Shown: positions 43,829 to 52,340, numbered from the stretch's first letter. The stretch: DNA of 64,000 nt from Amycolatopsis azurea DSM 43854 (GCF_001995215.1 NZ_MUXN01000024.1:153951-217950); one strand, 5' to 3'. Notes: a model not told the origin generated them from the sequence alone. Numbers and translations are program-made.

Positions 43829-44641
43829 TCAGCCGGAGTCGCGTTTGCCCATCAGGGAGAACGCCACCATCAGGACGACCGCGACCCAAGTGAGCAGGAC
43901 GCCGCCGCCGGTGAGCGGACCCAAGTAGGTCGCCGCGTCGGTCTTGAGCTGTGCGGTGCTGAGCTGCTCGGCGGCCGAGGCCGGGAAGTAGGCCAGGATG
44001 TCGCGCTGGACCCAGGCCGGCAGCAGCGCTCCGAGGATGGCCGGGGCGAAGATGAAGCCGATCGCGGTGGCGATGGCGCCTGCCGCGCTGCGCATGATCA
44101 CGCCGAAGGACAGCGCGAGCAACGCGAACGCCGCCATTTCCGCGCCCCAGCCGAACAGGCTGCGCACCACGCCGGGGCCGTCGAGGCCGAGCGTGGGGAT
44201 GTCCGGATTGAGTCCGAGGATCAGCTGCCCGGAGTAGAACGCCGCTGTCGCGAACAGGGTGCCGAGTACGAAGGTCAGCAGTCCCACGACGACGGCCTTG
44301 GCGAGCAGGACCCGGCCGCGACGAGGAGTGATGGCCAGGGTGAGTCGTATCATCCCGGTCGAGTACTCGCCGGACACCGCGAGCACCCCGAGCACGGACA
44401 CCAGGATCAGCCCGAGGTTCATCCCGACCATGCTGGTGCCGGCCGCGTCGAAGTCGACCCGTTGCCCGGCCGGAAGGTTTCGATAGTCCGCTTCGGTCAG
44501 CATGCTGAACAGCGCGGAGAAGCCGACGCTGACCACGGCCGCCGCGATGACGACGGTCCAGGTCGAGCGGACGGACCTGAGTTTCGTCCATTCCGCGGCG
44601 AGCGTGTTCGTGATGCCGGGGGAGAGCTGTGCGGTGGGCAT
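43829..44641 (-). CDS. ABC-2 type exporter permease
   Basis: 270 residues from the ATG at 44641, one base after the stop of the ATPase gene. Six hydrophobic segments: WTVVIAAAVVSVGFSALFSM, GLILVSVLGVLAVSGEYSTG, VVVGLLTFVLGTLFATAAFY, AEMAAFALLALSFGVIMRSA, AIATAIGFIFAPAILGALLP and LLTWVAVVLMVAFSLMG. The conserved SGEYSTGMIRLTLAITPRRG loop is typical of actinobacterial drug- or lipid-exporter permeases. With the neighbouring ATPase it forms a two-gene efflux ABC system; the substrate cannot be read from sequence. Confidence 0.9.
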   Translation of the reverse strand: MPTAQLSPGITNTLAAEWTKLRSVRSTWTVVIAAAVVSVGFSALFSMLTEADYRNLPAGQRVDFDAAGTSMVGMNLGLILVSVLGVLAVSGEYSTGMIRLTLAITPRRGRVLLAKAVVVGLLTFVLGTLFATAAFYSGQLILGLNPDIPTLGLDGPGVVRSLFGWGAEMAAFALLALSFGVIMRSAAGAIATAIGFIFAPAILGALLPAWVQRDILAYFPASAAEQLSTAQLKTDAATYLGPLTGGGVLLTWVAVVLMVAFSLMGKRDSG

Positions 44642-44642
44642 G

Positions 44643-45599
44643 TCATTCGCCGCCTTCCGTGGCGAGTGCCCGCACCGTCTCGGCGAGCTTGTGCTCGCTC
44701 GCGGAGCGGTACTGCACGCTGTTCTTCGTGAGATCCATGAACGCCGCTTCGAGACTGGCGCGGACCGGAGTGAGTTCGTGCAGGCCGAGACGTCGCTCAA
44801 GGGCGATGTCACCGATCCTCGGCGCGTCCAGACCGGCGACGTCGAGCGAGCCGTCGTCCCTCTTCGTCACCTTGCCTCCCGCCCGTTCGAGTGCCTGAGC
44901 CAGCTCGGTGACGTGCGGCGAGACCACGTGGACGTGGTTTCGGGCGCTGCCCTGGGTCAGGTCGCTGATCGGCATGTCGGCGATGAGTTCGCCCCGGCCG
45001 ATCACGATGACGTGAGCGGCGGTCTCTTCCATCTCGTTCATCAAATGGCTCGACACGAAGACTGTGCGTCCCTCGGCGGCGAGATCCTGCATCAGGGTCC
45101 TGATCCAGTAGATGCCTTCTGGGTCGAGTCCGTTGACTGGCTCGTCGAACAGCAGCGTCGGGGGATCGCCGAGCAGGGCCGTCGCGATGCCGAGCCGTTG
45201 GTACATGCCCAGCGAGAAGCCGCCGACCTTCTTGCCCGCGACGTCGGTGAGGCCGACGGTGTCGAGCACTTCGTCCACGCGCTTGCGGAGAAGACCGCCC
45301 GCTTGCGCGACCCACTGCAGGTGGCGGTACGCGGTGCGGGAGCCGTGCACGGCCTTGGCGTCGAGCAGCGCGCCGACCTCTCGCATCGGTGCGGGCAGAT
45401 CGCGATAGGCCTTGCCGTTCACCGTGACCGAGCCGCCGCTGGGTGCGTCCAGGCCGAGGATCATCCGCATCGTGGTCGACTTGCCCGCGCCGTTCGGCCC
45501 CAGGAAACCGGTGACCACACCGGGTTTGATGTCGAACGACAAAGAGTGGACGGCCGTCGTGGTCCCGTACTTCTTCGTCAGCTCTCGTGCTGTGATCAC
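44643..45599 (-). CDS. ABC exporter ATP-binding protein
   Basis: 318 residues. Walker A GFLGPNGAGKSTTMRMILGL, the Q-loop region, Walker B TLLFDEPVNGLDPEGI and switch H in VFVSSHLMNEM are all intact; the signature motif is SLGMYQRLGIATALL, the variant common in this drug-export class (compare DrrA/CcmA types). The C-terminal ~90 residues are the extra domain seen in DrrA-like ATPases. Stop and next start are one base apart, so subunits are made together. Several TetR-controlled efflux systems share this make-up, but no regulator is adjacent. Confidence 0.92.
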   Translation of the reverse strand: MITARELTKKYGTTTAVHSLSFDIKPGVVTGFLGPNGAGKSTTMRMILGLDAPSGGSVTVNGKAYRDLPAPMREVGALLDAKAVHGSRTAYRHLQWVAQAGGLLRKRVDEVLDTVGLTDVAGKKVGGFSLGMYQRLGIATALLGDPPTLLFDEPVNGLDPEGIYWIRTLMQDLAAEGRTVFVSSHLMNEMEETAAHVIVIGRGELIADMPISDLTQGSARNHVHVVSPHVTELAQALERAGGKVTKRDDGSLDVAGLDAPRIGDIALERRLGLHELTPVRASLEAAFMDLTKNSVQYRSASEHKLAETVRALATEGGE

Positions 45600-45720
45600 T
45601 GGTGCGCTCCGGCCGTCGGTTTCTCGCTGGCAGCGTCCAGCGAACCGCTCGGGCCGGTTGATCGGCTACTGCACAACGTCGCTCGTCGCCGCAACCAAAG
45701 TTGCGGCGCGGCCTGCTCGG

Positions 45721-45761
45721 CCACCTTTACCGGGCCTGCGCGAACAGCCCGGTAAAGGTGG
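45721..45761 (-). terminator. Strong hairpin after the 97-aa secreted-protein gene
   Basis: CCACCTTTACCGGGC at 45721-45735 pairs perfectly with 45747-45761 (15 bp, 11-nt loop). It lies eight bases beyond the stop of the gene at 45769 on the minus strand, so it should end that transcript. No T-run follows, which is common for actinomycete terminators. The remaining bases up to 45600 hold nothing else. Confidence 0.7.
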
Positions 45762-45768
45762 TCCCGGC

Positions 45769-46062
45769 CTACTTCGTGCAGTGGATCCCGGCTTCACCCC
45801 GGTACATCGTGAAGCTGATCTTCACCGAGTAGAGGTGAATGGTCACGCACTGGTCGGGCGTGTACCCGTAAGCGCCCGCCGCCCAGTCGTAGGCCTGTTG
45901 CAACGCGGTCCGTTTGGCCGACGCCGAAGTCTTCTCGATGGTCGTCCCGGTGAACGCGCGAGTCTCCTGGACGCTCGTCGAGGCGTTCGCGACCGTCGGC
46001 GCGAGTGCCATGAGCCCCGCGAGAGCCACGGCCCCCGCACCACGGGCGATAGTTCTGGTCAT
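45769..46062 (-). CDS. Small secreted protein, cysteine-pair type (97 aa)
   Basis: Signal peptide: basic TRTIARG, hydrophobic AGAVALAGLMALAPTVANAS, cleavage after the ANA motif. The mature ~70 residues contain one helix (ASAKRTALQQAYDWAAGAYG) and two cysteines near the end (DQCVTIHL and GIHCTK) likely joined. It matches in layout the next gene (46101), with which it forms a two-gene secreted pair: an Ala-rich helix, then a C-x(20-25)-C segment at the C-terminus. No family recognised. It might be a small toxin-like or signalling peptide. GGAGG-type ribosome site (AGGAGGGG) precedes the ATG. Confidence 0.78.
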   Translation of the reverse strand: MTRTIARGAGAVALAGLMALAPTVANASTSVQETRAFTGTTIEKTSASAKRTALQQAYDWAAGAYGYTPDQCVTIHLYSVKISFTMYRGEAGIHCTK

Positions 46063-46100
46063 GCTTTACCCCTCCTGTGTTTCGGTGGACGGAACGACTG

Positions 46101-46367
46101 TCAGCGGTGGCACCAGAGCCAGACGGTCGCGCTGTAGTAGCTGAAGTGCGACCGGACGTCCGACCCGCGGACGTAGCACTGCGAGTCCAGCCAGCCGGTG
46201 TTGCGGGCGTACAGGCGGGCGACCTTTTCCGCCGACGTGATGGCGTCCGACGGACCCGGGCCGATACCGGTGGCGTAGAAATCTCCGGTCTCCACCGCGA
46301 AGGCCGGCGTCGCCGACATGGTCACCGCGGCCAGCGTCAGTGCGGCCGCGGTCAGGAACTTCTTCAT
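46101..46367 (-). CDS. Small secreted protein, cysteine-pair type (88 aa)
   Basis: Signal peptide KKFLTAAALTLAAVTMSATP with cleavage near AFA. The mature part has a helix (SDAITSAEKVARLYARNTGW) and two cysteines (DSQCYVRG, WLWCHR) spaced like those in the gene at 45769, so the two are probably distant paralogues. GGGGGAGTTCCC precedes the ATG. It is the first gene on this side of the repeats at 46418-46514 and is transcribed away from the XRE/ImmA operon; a link with that operon through shared regulation is likely. Confidence 0.78.
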   Translation of the reverse strand: MKKFLTAAALTLAAVTMSATPAFAVETGDFYATGIGPGPSDAITSAEKVARLYARNTGWLDSQCYVRGSDVRSHFSYYSATVWLWCHR

Positions 46368-46417
46368 GGGAACTCCCCCTTCTGGGCGTCAGCCAGAATC
46401 GACTGACTCCCTTCAGT

Positions 46418-46514
46418 CATTCATCTCAGCTAACGTGGAAACCGTAAGGGGATGCCGTCGCGCCTGTCAATCTCAGATGAATGAGATGTCGCACGGCATT
46501 CATCTCAGCTAACG
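46418..46514. promoter_or_regulatory. Repeated operator between the secreted-protein genes and the XRE operon
   Basis: CATTCATCTCAGCTAACG occurs exactly at 46418-46435 and again at 46497-46514; between them, the segment 46470-46489 (TCTCAGATGAATGAGATG) carries the same core inverted. The second copy ends ten bases before the GTG of the XRE gene, covering its promoter/ribosome-site region; the first lies upstream of the divergent secreted-protein gene. The layout suggests that the XRE protein represses or controls both sides. Confidence 0.75.
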
Positions 46515-46523
46515 GAGGCGACG

Positions 46524-46946
46524 GTGACCGAACCGCGGGAGACCACGCTCACCAGCCGGATCGACCGCCTCTTCCAGGTGGTCCGGCGGCCCAACGGTGA
46601 GCAGCACAGCCACGAGGAGGTGGCGCGGGCCTGCCGGGAGAGCACCGGTGAGTCGTTCTCCGCCGCCTACCTCTGGCAACTGCGGACAGGCCGCAGGGAC
46701 AACCCGACCAAGCGGCACCTCGAAGCGCTCGCGGCGTTCTTCCAGGTGCCGCCCGCGTACTTCTTCGACGACGAACAGGGGAGGGCACTTGCCGAAGAGA
46801 TCGAATTGCTGGGAGCGTTGCGCAACAACGCGGTGCGCAACCTGGCTTTGCGCGCCGTGACACTGTCCGAGGAGGGGCTCGGGACCGTGACCGACATCGT
46901 CGAGGCGATCAGTCGGCGCGAGTCCAGGCGGGACAAGGGGGAGTAG
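46524..46946 (+). CDS. XRE-family helix-turn-helix regulator
   Basis: 140 residues from the GTG at 46524 with AACGGAGG just before it. The N-terminal ~75 residues are a helix-turn-helix of the XRE type: HEEVARACRESTGESFSAAY, LWQLRTGRRDNPTKRHLEAL, AAFFQVPPAYFFDDEQG. The rest is helical (AEEIELLGALRNNAVRNLAL) and may sense a ligand or bind the metallopeptidase-like partner encoded next. XRE/ImmA pairs often form a repressor and its protease. Exact repeats upstream are good candidates for its operators. Confidence 0.88.
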   Translation: MTEPRETTLTSRIDRLFQVVRRPNGEQHSHEEVARACRESTGESFSAAYLWQLRTGRRDNPTKRHLEALAAFFQVPPAYFFDDEQGRALAEEIELLGALRNNAVRNLALRAVTLSEEGLGTVTDIVEAISRRESRRDKGE

Positions 46947-46948
46947 CC

Positions 46949-47431
46949 ATGCTTGGCAGGAAGAGCGCGCTCTGGCGCAGATGCGAGCGGATAGCGTCCG
47001 CGGTGCGACTACCGGATCCGTTCGACGTCACCACGTTGTTCGGTGAGGTCGCCGCGACGCGGGGGCGGCCCATCGAACTGGTGGCGCTCGACGCGCGGGC
47101 GGGAGCGCCGTGCGGTGTGCTCGCGGCGACGGATCGAGCGGACTACGTCTTCTACACGCGGGACACGTCCCCGTTGCACCAGCGGCACATCCTGCTGCAC
47201 GAACTCGGTCACCTGCTGTGCGGGCACGTCGAAGGCGAAATGCTGCCGGAGACGGTGGCCGCGATGGTCACACCCAGCCTGTCGGTGGATCTGGTCCGCA
47301 GGGTTCTCGGCCGCACGACGTACGCGCAGGAGCAGGAGAAAGAGGCCGAACTCGTCGCGTCGTTGCTCATGCGCCGCGCGGTGAGTGCCGGAGCCGGGTC
47401 CGATCGGCTGCGGCACGCCCTCGGTTCATGA
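46949..47431 (+). CDS. ImmA/IrrE-type metallopeptidase
   Basis: 160 residues, two bases after the XRE stop. The zinc site is visible: HILLHELGHLLCGH at residues 80-93 (H84-E85-x-x-H88) with a second glutamate or His-containing helix later (EQEKEAELVASLLMRRA). ImmA cleaves the phage repressor ImmR, IrrE/DdrO-type enzymes cut their XRE repressor after stress; by analogy this protein may release the XRE regulator next door. The overlap with the following gene (ATGA) ties all three together. Family clear; target is inference. Confidence 0.85.
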   Translation: MLGRKSALWRRCERIASAVRLPDPFDVTTLFGEVAATRGRPIELVALDARAGAPCGVLAATDRADYVFYTRDTSPLHQRHILLHELGHLLCGHVEGEMLPETVAAMVTPSLSVDLVRRVLGRTTYAQEQEKEAELVASLLMRRAVSAGAGSDRLRHALGS

Positions 47432-48501
47432 TCAGCTACCTGTCCGCCGGGCTGCTGGCGCTGATCGGCCTCACCCGGCTGATGGCGGTCCGCTCCGGAC
47501 CGAAGCATCTGGCCACCTTCTTCCTCAGCATGGCGGCCGCCCTCGCCATCTCCGCCGAGGGCACGGTCCGCCTGCTCGGTGACGACCTGCTCCCTCGGCT
47601 CGTCACCAACGCGCTGCAGCTGCTCGCGATGCGCGCGCTGGTGCAGCTGGTCCGCAGCACCCGGTCTCCGGAGAAGCCGACGGCGTTCTGGCCGATCGTG
47701 GTGTGCTGGACCCTGATGGTCCTGTGCTATCTGGACTTCGCCCCGCATCGGTTCGAAGCGGGCACCTCCGGCTTCCAGTGGCGCTGGAGCATCGTCGCGT
47801 ATCAGGTCGTCCTCACGGCATACGCGGTCACGTGTCTGGTGATGTTCATCCGCACGCTGGCCCGCAGCGCCGCGGGCCGTCCACGGGGGACGTTCCGGAC
47901 CGGACTGCGGATCCTCGTGTGCGCCGCCGCCGCGACCATCGGGTGGGTGCTGTTCTCCGGTCTTCCCTCCCTGTGGCTGGAGATCACCGACCTCGCGGAC
48001 CTGGATTTCCTGCCACGCGCCCGCCTTCTGGGACTCTGCGCGATGGTGCTGTGGGTCCTCGGCGGGCTGTTCACCACCTGGGACGGCGCTCTCCGGCTGG
48101 CCCGGGCCTGGAAAGGGATCCGGGCGGTGACACCACTGTGGAAAGAGCTCGTCGCCGCCCAACCCCAGATCGCCCTGCCCGTGCGCCACGACCTGGAGTT
48201 CACGTTGTACCGCAGGGTGATCGAGATCCGTGATGGTCTACTGGCGTTGCGGGCGCACGTTCCGCCGCACCTCGGGGACTGGCTGCGCACCCCGGTCGAC
48301 GAACCCACGCGCGCCGCCGCCGAACTGGCTGCGGCGTTGGTGATGCGCGAGGCGGGCAAGAGCTGGCCACACCGGCCCCGACGCGACGCGCACCCCGGCA
48401 TACGGGAGGAAAGCGCCTGGCTGAGCGCGGTGTCGTCCGCGTTCAAACATTCCCGCGTCGTGCGGGAGGTGCGGGAACGCGCGGTGGCGGAAGTCGCGTG
48501 A
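47428..48501 (+). CDS. Multi-spanning membrane protein, MAB_1171c/DUF6545-like
   Basis: 357 residues. Seven hydrophobic helices fill residues ~1-225 (MISYLSAGLLALIGLTRLMA, FPIVVCWTLMVLCYLDFAPH-like, GLCAMVLWVLGGLFTTWDGA), followed by a ~130-residue soluble helical tail with the family motif TPLWKELVAAQPQIALP and RRVIEIRDGLLAL. These proteins often sit beside an XRE regulator in actinomycetes, and the ATGA overlap with the metallopeptidase supports a functional three-gene set, perhaps a membrane sensor linked to proteolytic derepression. Biochemical role unknown. Confidence 0.82.
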   Translation: MISYLSAGLLALIGLTRLMAVRSGPKHLATFFLSMAAALAISAEGTVRLLGDDLLPRLVTNALQLLAMRALVQLVRSTRSPEKPTAFWPIVVCWTLMVLCYLDFAPHRFEAGTSGFQWRWSIVAYQVVLTAYAVTCLVMFIRTLARSAAGRPRGTFRTGLRILVCAAAATIGWVLFSGLPSLWLEITDLADLDFLPRARLLGLCAMVLWVLGGLFTTWDGALRLARAWKGIRAVTPLWKELVAAQPQIALPVRHDLEFTLYRRVIEIRDGLLALRAHVPPHLGDWLRTPVDEPTRAAAELAAALVMREAGKSWPHRPRRDAHPGIREESAWLSAVSSAFKHSRVVREVRERAVAEVA

Positions 48502-48516
48502 GGACGGAATCGCCAC

Positions 48517-49512
48517 TCACGGCAGGCTGTCCGGGGCGAACCTGCCGTCCTCCCGGTAAAGCCAGTACCGGCGCAGCATGCGCAACACCACGGAGACCTG
48601 GAGCGCGGTGATCCCCGGCAAGGGAGCGAGATCGCGGGTGAGGAAGTCGGCCATCTCGTCCTCGTTCCGGAACACGCCTTGGTGGATGATCGAAGCCGTG
48701 CCGGCCACGATCGACACGTACCGCGCCGACGGATGCCGCGCCAGTTCGCGGGCCACGTCCTGGATGGCGCCCGGGGTGACGGTCAGCGCGATGATCGCTT
48801 CCAGTTCGTAGCCGAGCTGAGCGGGTTCGACCTCCACCCGGGGCCGGACGATGCCACGCCGCAGCGTCGACTGGATGAGCCGGTAGGCGGTGGACTGGCT
48901 GAGACCGAGGATCCGGCCTGCTTCCGCCGCGGTGATCCGGCCGTTCCCCGCCAGCAACCCGATGAGCCGCCGCTCGTCCGGGCTCGCCTTGTCGGTGTCG
49001 AATCCGTCCGGCGCGGCGGGTACCACCTGCTCGCCGGCCAGGATCGCGTGCTGGTCCTGACTCAGCCGGTGCAACCGCCAGGAGTCGGCCCTGGTCAGGG
49101 CCCGCAGCACGAGTTCGGAATGGGTACCCGCCACGCCGGCCACCCCGGGGATGCGATCGGCGAGAAGCTCGCGCGCCTGAGCGCGGTCCGGAACGTGCAC
49201 GGCCAGGTAGACGTCCGATCGGCCCGCCGTCTCCGCCGCGAGCTGGACCTCGGGAAACCGTGCGAGCGCCTTCGCCGCCGAACCGGATGCCCCCGGTTCG
49301 GTCGTGACCCAGACGTGTCGCGGGTTCCCGCGAGCCCTCGCCGTCCACTCGACCTGCCCGATCACCCGGAGGATGCGCTGGTCCTCGAGCCGGAGAAGCC
49401 GCCGTCCCACCGTGCTGGCGGAAACGTCGAGTGCCTCGGCCAGCACGGCGACCGAAGCTCGCGGGGCGACCTGGAGCGCCGCGATCAGGTCAAGCTCCGG
49501 CTCGGTCAGCAT
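48517..49512 (-). CDS. Lrp/AsnC-family regulator with two tandem modules
   Basis: 331 residues, about twice the usual Lrp length. Two HTH units are visible: LDLIAALQVAPRASVAVLAE, LDVSASTVGRRLLRLEDQRI (about 6-50) and RLIGLLAGNGRITAAEAGRI, LGLSQSTAYRLIQSTLRRGI (about 180-225), each followed by a RAM-like ligand region. Double-module Lrps are common in actinobacteria. It is divergent from the AbgT/M20 operon, with a 9-bp inverted repeat at 49524-49554 in the gap; it probably senses an amino acid or the p-aminobenzoyl-glutamate pathway products. Confidence 0.88.
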   Translation of the reverse strand: MLTEPELDLIAALQVAPRASVAVLAEALDVSASTVGRRLLRLEDQRILRVIGQVEWTARARGNPRHVWVTTEPGASGSAAKALARFPEVQLAAETAGRSDVYLAVHVPDRAQARELLADRIPGVAGVAGTHSELVLRALTRADSWRLHRLSQDQHAILAGEQVVPAAPDGFDTDKASPDERRLIGLLAGNGRITAAEAGRILGLSQSTAYRLIQSTLRRGIVRPRVEVEPAQLGYELEAIIALTVTPGAIQDVARELARHPSARYVSIVAGTASIIHQGVFRNEDEMADFLTRDLAPLPGITALQVSVVLRMLRRYWLYREDGRFAPDSLP

Positions 49513-49523
49513 GAGGTGAATGT

Positions 49524-49554
49524 ATCAGTCATTTGGCAGGGATAGATGACTGAT
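49524..49554. promoter_or_regulatory. Candidate Lrp operator in the divergent gap
   Basis: ATCAGTCAT at 49524-49532 is repeated inverted at 49546-49554 (9-bp arms, 13-nt gap). It lies 12 bp from the Lrp start and upstream of the abgT promoter candidate, the usual place for an autoregulating Lrp site. Confidence 0.65.
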
Positions 49555-49576
49555 CCGTGCATCGTTTGATCGACGC

Positions 49577-49606
49577 TTGCACTATTCGTTCGCCTGAGTT
49601 TGTAAT
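49577..49606 (+). promoter_or_regulatory. Candidate promoter for the AbgT operon
   Basis: TTGCAC (49577-49582) and TGTAAT (49601-49606) are spaced by 18 bases and lie 30 bp before the GTG of abgT, behind a good GGAAGGAG site. The operator at 49524-49554 sits immediately upstream. Confidence 0.45.
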
Positions 49607-49635
49607 GAGCCTCCGACCAGGAAGGAGCCGCGCCG

Positions 49636-51180
49636 GTGAGTTCCCCTCAAGCCAGAACCACCTCCCGTCCGATGCACCTCCTGCTGCGCGCGCTCGACGT
49701 CGTCGAGCGGCTCGGCAACAAACTGCCGCATCCGTTCTGGCTGTTCGTCATCCTGAGCGGAGTGCTGGCTTTAGCCAGCTGGGGGCTCAGCGCGGCCGGG
49801 GTGTCGGCGCTGAACCCGGCGACGGGCAAGACGATCGAGGCGAAGAACCTGTTGTCCGCCGAGGGCGTGCGGATGATGGTGACCGACGCGGTCAAGAGCT
49901 ATACGTCGTTCCCGCCGCTCGGCACGATCCTCGTGGTGATGCTCGGGGTGGCGGTGGCCGAGCGGTCCGGGCTCCTCGCGGCGGTGCTCCGGTCGGGTGT
50001 TTCGAAGGTTTCGCCGCGGTGGGTGACCTTCGCGCTGGCGTTCACCGGAATGGTGTCCCACGTCGCCTCCGACGCCGCCTACGTGGTCTTGATCCCCTTG
50101 GGAGCCTTGGCTTTCCGCGCGGTGGGACGGAGTCCGATCCTGGGCATCGTGGTCGCGTTCGTGTCCATCTCCGCCGGCTACGACGCGAGCCCGCTGATCA
50201 CGCCGACCGACGCCATCCTGTCCGGGCTCACCACGGCGGCGGCGCAGACGATCGACCCGTCCTACTCCGTCACCCCGCTGGCCAACTACTTCTTCTCCCT
50301 CGCTTCGTCGATCGTGCTGGCCGTGGTGATCACGCTCGTCACCGAGAAGATCCTCGCGCGCCGCGCCGCGGAGATGCCCGTCGACGACGACGCGGAAGAA
50401 GACGATCTCGGGTCGCTCCAGCTCACCCGTCAGGAACGAAGGGGGCTGCTTGCCGCGCTCATCGCGCTAGCCGTCTTCGTGGTCGCCCTGGTGCTGGCGG
50501 TACTGCCCGCGTCGTCTCCGTTGCGGGGCAAGGGCGGAAGTATCGTCGAGTCGCCGCTGCTGACGTCGATCTCGGTCATCCTCGCACTCGGCTTCCTGGC
50601 CGCGGGCTGGGCCTACGGCAAGGTCGCGGGGACGGTGACCAGCAGCCGCGACATCCCGGGGTTCATGGCGCACGGCTTCCGGGAAATGGCTCCGATCCTG
50701 GTGCTGTTCTTCGCCATCTCCCAGTTCCTCGCCTACTTCAAATGGACCGGCATCGGCGAGATCACCGCGATCAACGGCGCCGGCCTGCTCAAATCCGCCG
50801 GGGTCTCCGGACCGGTCATCATGCTGGGCATCCTCGTCGTGGTGACCTTGGTGAACCTGATCGTCACCAGCGGTTCGGCCCAATGGGCGTTGATCGGCCC
50901 GGTGTTCGTGCCGATGCTGATGCTGCTGGACATCCCGCCGGAGACCACCCAGGCGCTGTACCGCATCGCGGACTCGTGCACGAACGCGATCACCCCGATG
51001 AGCCCGTACTTCGTGATGGCGCTCGGTTTCCTTCAGCGCTACCGGCGTTCGGCGGGTATCGGCACGCTCTTCTCGATGACGGTCCCGCTCTCGTTCGCCT
51101 TGCTGGTCGTCTGGACCTTGCTGTTCTTCGTGTTCTGGGTGTTCGGCATCCCGCTCGGCCCCGGCGCTCCCGTTCGCTAG
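49636..51180 (+). CDS. abgT: AbgT-family transporter (p-aminobenzoyl-glutamate type)
   Basis: 514 residues from the GTG at 49636. Twelve or so hydrophobic segments, with the AbgT hallmark text: DVVERLGNKLPHPFWLFVIL, AVAERSGLLAAVLRSGVSK, SHVASDAAYVVLIPLGALAF, and ITNGAGLLKSAG-like plus TSGSAQWALIGPVFVPMLML. The family imports p-aminobenzoyl-glutamate (a folate breakdown product) or exports sulfonamides. It is followed 11 bases later by an M20 carboxypeptidase able to cleave such a substrate, and the pair is controlled by a divergent Lrp, a consistent uptake-and-cleavage set. Confidence 0.9.
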   Translation: MSSPQARTTSRPMHLLLRALDVVERLGNKLPHPFWLFVILSGVLALASWGLSAAGVSALNPATGKTIEAKNLLSAEGVRMMVTDAVKSYTSFPPLGTILVVMLGVAVAERSGLLAAVLRSGVSKVSPRWVTFALAFTGMVSHVASDAAYVVLIPLGALAFRAVGRSPILGIVVAFVSISAGYDASPLITPTDAILSGLTTAAAQTIDPSYSVTPLANYFFSLASSIVLAVVITLVTEKILARRAAEMPVDDDAEEDDLGSLQLTRQERRGLLAALIALAVFVVALVLAVLPASSPLRGKGGSIVESPLLTSISVILALGFLAAGWAYGKVAGTVTSSRDIPGFMAHGFREMAPILVLFFAISQFLAYFKWTGIGEITAINGAGLLKSAGVSGPVIMLGILVVVTLVNLIVTSGSAQWALIGPVFVPMLMLLDIPPETTQALYRIADSCTNAITPMSPYFVMALGFLQRYRRSAGIGTLFSMTVPLSFALLVVWTLLFFVFWVFGIPLGPGAPVR

Positions 51181-51191
51181 AAAGGATTCCC

Positions 51192-52340
51192 TTGTCTCAC
51201 ACGGAATGGTCCCGGAAAGCACTGCCGGCCATGCTCGACGATCTCCGGCGGATCGTGGAACTGGAGACGCACAGCTACGACAAGCCGATGCTGGACCAAG
51301 GCCTCGACACGATCCGGACCTGGGTTTTCGACCGTCTCGGCGCACCCGACACCGAAGCCCGGCACATCGACGCGGTCCGCGGTGACGTGCTCGAACTGAG
51401 CTACGCGGGGACGGTGCCGGGAACGGTGCTGCTGGCGAGTCACTACGACACGGTCTGGCCGACCGGCACGCTCGCCGAGTGGCCGTACACCGACGAAGAC
51501 GGCCGCATCACCGGGCCGGGCGCGTTCGACATGAAACTCGGTCTGGTGCAGTCGGTCTGGGCCCTGCGAGGACTGCGCGAACTCGGCCTTCCGCATCCGT
51601 CGGTCAAGTTCCTCTTCAACGGCGACGAGGAGATCGGCAGCCCCCACTCGCGGCCGTACATCGAAGCCGCGAGCGAAGGAACGCTCGCCACCCTCGTCTT
51701 CGAGGCGTCACTGGACGGCAAGCTGAAGACCGCGCGCAAGGGCGTCGGCCTGTTCGACGTGACCGCCACCGGTGTCGAGGCGCACGCCGGTCTGGACCCC
51801 GATGCGGGCGCGAGCGCGATCCACGTCCTCGCCGAGGTTGTCGGACGGCTCGCCGCCGCGGGGTCGCGCGAACACGGGACCACGGTCAACGTCGGCACGA
51901 TCTCCGGCGGTACCGGCCGCAACGTCACCGCGGGCAAGGCGGTCTGCGGTGTCGATGTCCGTGTCGCCGAACCATCGGAAATGGACCGGATCGACGCGGT
52001 GTTCGCCGGACTGGAAGCCGCCGATCCCCGCGTGACGGTTTCGGTCGAAGGGGAGTGGAACCGTCCGCCGATGACGCCGAACGATCCGTCCCGCGCACTG
52101 TTCGCAATGGCGCGGAAGGTGGCCGCCGACGAGGGCTGGGAACTGGAGGAGACGGCCGTGGGCGGCGCGAGCGACGGCAACTTCGTGTCGGCGCTGGGCC
52201 GACCGGTGCTCGACGGGCTCGGCGCCGTCGGAGGTGGTGCCCACGCACGGGACGAGCACGTCCTCGCGGCGCATATCCCGGAGCGGACGGCGCTGGCGAT
52301 CGGGCTGATCACGGCACTTGCCGGGCAGGCACCGGCCTGA
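51192..52340 (+). CDS. M20-family carboxypeptidase (carboxypeptidase G2 / AbgB-like)
   Basis: 382 residues from the TTG at 51192, with AAAGGATT before it. Zinc ligands and catalytic acid are visible: VLLASHYDTVWPTG (His, catalytic Asp), GPGAFDMKLG (bridging Asp), FNGDEEIGSPHSRP (general base Glu), and HARDEHVLAAH for the C-terminal His. The dimerisation domain lies between about 175 and 290. These enzymes release the C-terminal amino acid of peptides or folate-like conjugates; the AbgT partner suggests p-aminobenzoyl-glutamate as substrate. Cytoplasmic; no signal peptide. Confidence 0.9.
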   Translation: MSHTEWSRKALPAMLDDLRRIVELETHSYDKPMLDQGLDTIRTWVFDRLGAPDTEARHIDAVRGDVLELSYAGTVPGTVLLASHYDTVWPTGTLAEWPYTDEDGRITGPGAFDMKLGLVQSVWALRGLRELGLPHPSVKFLFNGDEEIGSPHSRPYIEAASEGTLATLVFEASLDGKLKTARKGVGLFDVTATGVEAHAGLDPDAGASAIHVLAEVVGRLAAAGSREHGTTVNVGTISGGTGRNVTAGKAVCGVDVRVAEPSEMDRIDAVFAGLEAADPRVTVSVEGEWNRPPMTPNDPSRALFAMARKVAADEGWELEETAVGGASDGNFVSALGRPVLDGLGAVGGGAHARDEHVLAAHIPERTALAIGLITALAGQAPA

